A stretch of 32,946 nucleotides of DNA from positions 1 through 32,946 of the forward strand of contig JAUVBB010000013.1 in NCBI GenBank assembly GCA_030591445.1, in the 5' to 3' direction. This DNA is from Deltaproteobacteria bacterium (GTDB taxonomy: Bacteria; Myxococcota; B64-G9). Each line of letters begins with the position of its first letter. The stretch's first letter is position 1. The position numbers and the translations under genes were made by a program. Under the pieces are notes generated by a model, which did not search any database, was not told the origin of the DNA, and saw only the letters and a list, made by a program, of their open reading frames with translations. Positions 32,425-32,946 of the stretch are shown piece after piece.

Positions 32425-32946
32425 TTAGCAAACGACCGGCTCCAGAATGGTCAAGCTGCCCCGGTCGGCATCGAGTTCCGCCATCACTCCCAGCGGCAAG
32501 GCAAAATTTCGGTTTTGGTGGCCGAAATCGGCACCGGAGACCGCGGGTACACCCATGGCAGCCACCGCTTCCTCCATGACCCGGCGGGCACTGGCCCGGC
32601 CCCGACCTTGGGGCTGACAACCGGCCAGCGATCCGATGACAAAACCAAGAATGTTCTTCAGGACCCCGGATTGCTTGAGCTGAAGCAAAAGACGATCCAG
32701 TCGATAGGCCGGCTCGGCGGTGTCTTCCAGAAAAAGTATGGATCCGGCCAAGGGGGGCAAATGGCGCGTACCCACCAAACTTGCCAACAGGGCCAAGTTG
32801 CCGCCCATGAGAAAACCGTGGGTGCGCCCGGCCACCAGAGTTTTTAGCCGGCCCAAGGGAACCCGTCCGGGTGGCTCGGGCTGGGTAAGCAAGCGCAACA
32901 GCCAATCGCGCGCACTCTTGGGCAAGAAGGGAAGTTGGGTAATCAC
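32425..32946 (-). CDS. ldcA: LD-carboxypeptidase (S66 family), C-terminal part
   Basis: The C-terminal 173 residues of a muramoyltetrapeptide LD-carboxypeptidase; the N-terminal part with the catalytic Ser lies beyond the right edge. The Glu of the Ser-Glu-His triad is in ILFLEDTAEPAYRLDR (about residue 74 of the fragment), and the His in GADFGHQNRNFALPLG. GFLMGGNLALL is the usual interdomain block. LdcA removes the terminal D-Ala from recycled tetrapeptide, giving the tripeptide used by Mpl. It is the first visible gene of the operon ldcA - serine hydrolase - mpl - alpha/beta hydrolase. Confidence 0.93.
   Translation of the reverse strand: MITQLPFLPKSARDWLLRLLTQPEPPGRVPLGRLKTLVAGRTHGFLMGGNLALLASLVGTRHLPPLAGSILFLEDTAEPAYRLDRLLLQLKQSGVLKNILGFVIGSLAGCQPQGRGRASARRVMEEAVAAMGVPAVSGADFGHQNRNFALPLGVMAELDADRGSLTILEPVVC

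Noticed and set aside
32420-32905. N-terminal extension of the serine hydrolase frame
   Set aside because: The extension overlaps the LD-carboxypeptidase coding sequence in another frame and has no family similarity; the hydrolase starts at 32419.
1-32946. CRISPR arrays, rRNA, tRNA, transposase or phage genes
   Set aside because: No regularly spaced repeats, tRNA cloverleaves, rRNA-like stretches or transposase/integrase motifs were found.

Overview
The window looks like chromosomal DNA of an anaerobic, Gram-negative bacterium that degrades aromatic or cyclic acids, most plausibly a deltaproteobacterial lineage (Desulfobacterota or Myxococcota sense). The anaerobe call rests on a clear 6-oxocyclohex-1-ene-1-carbonyl-CoA hydrolase (BamA/Oah, the ring-opening enzyme of the benzoyl-CoA pathway), a Na+-translocating acyl-CoA decarboxylase beta subunit with a gamma/OadG-like partner, an ADP-forming acyl-CoA synthetase, and a giant fused acyl-CoA dehydratase activase. 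A beta-barrel-like outer-membrane protein, an OmpA-type protein and a meso-DAP murein recycling operon (LdcA, Mpl) indicate a diderm envelope. The Ser/Thr kinase with TPRs and the Cys-rich lipoprotein suit Myxococcota-like genomes. The lineage is inference; no rRNA or tRNA gene was found.

Layout. 1-3.6 kb: a long perfect inverted repeat at the left edge, an outer-membrane protein (-), a zinc alcohol dehydrogenase (+) and a lipid kinase-like protein (-). 3.6-3.83 kb: an intergenic region with a near-consensus promoter, two stacked hairpins and a U-tract, read as a candidate small RNA. 3.8-7.6 kb: bamA plus a Na+/Ca2+ exchanger (-), divergent from oadG-like and gcdB-like genes (+), with mirror-image promoters sharing TTGCAA -35 boxes. 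7.7-12.1 kb (+): mutM, a kinase-TPR gene and a double PilZ gene. 12.2-17.5 kb (-): ADP-forming acyl-CoA synthetase, CoA-transferase/GNAT fusion and membrane fusion protein, probably one operon. 17.6-22.1 kb: an OmpA-like protein (+) and a tandemly duplicated M3 peptidase (-) whose N-terminal copy has lost zinc ligands. 22.3-27.9 kb (+): a polytopic GT-C-like membrane protein, then a promoter with a 14-bp palindrome and the 1409-aa activase. 27.9-28.8 kb: a protein whose 20 cysteines all lie on a strict three-residue register, and a small Cys-rich lipoprotein. 28.8-32.9 kb (-): LdcA (partial), a beta-lactamase-fold serine hydrolase, Mpl and an alpha/beta hydrolase, tightly overlapped.

How it fits together (inference): BamA opens the dearomatised ring; beta-oxidation-type steps elsewhere in the genome yield glutaryl/glutaconyl-CoA; decarboxylation through the beta subunit pumps Na+; the exchanger beside bamA could spend that gradient; and the ADP-forming synthetase with the CoA-transferase could recover ATP from acyl-CoA products. 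The most novel-looking items are the period-3 cysteine protein, the candidate sRNA, the divergent bamA/gcdB regulatory region, the half-dead tandem peptidase and the palindromic operator of the giant activase.
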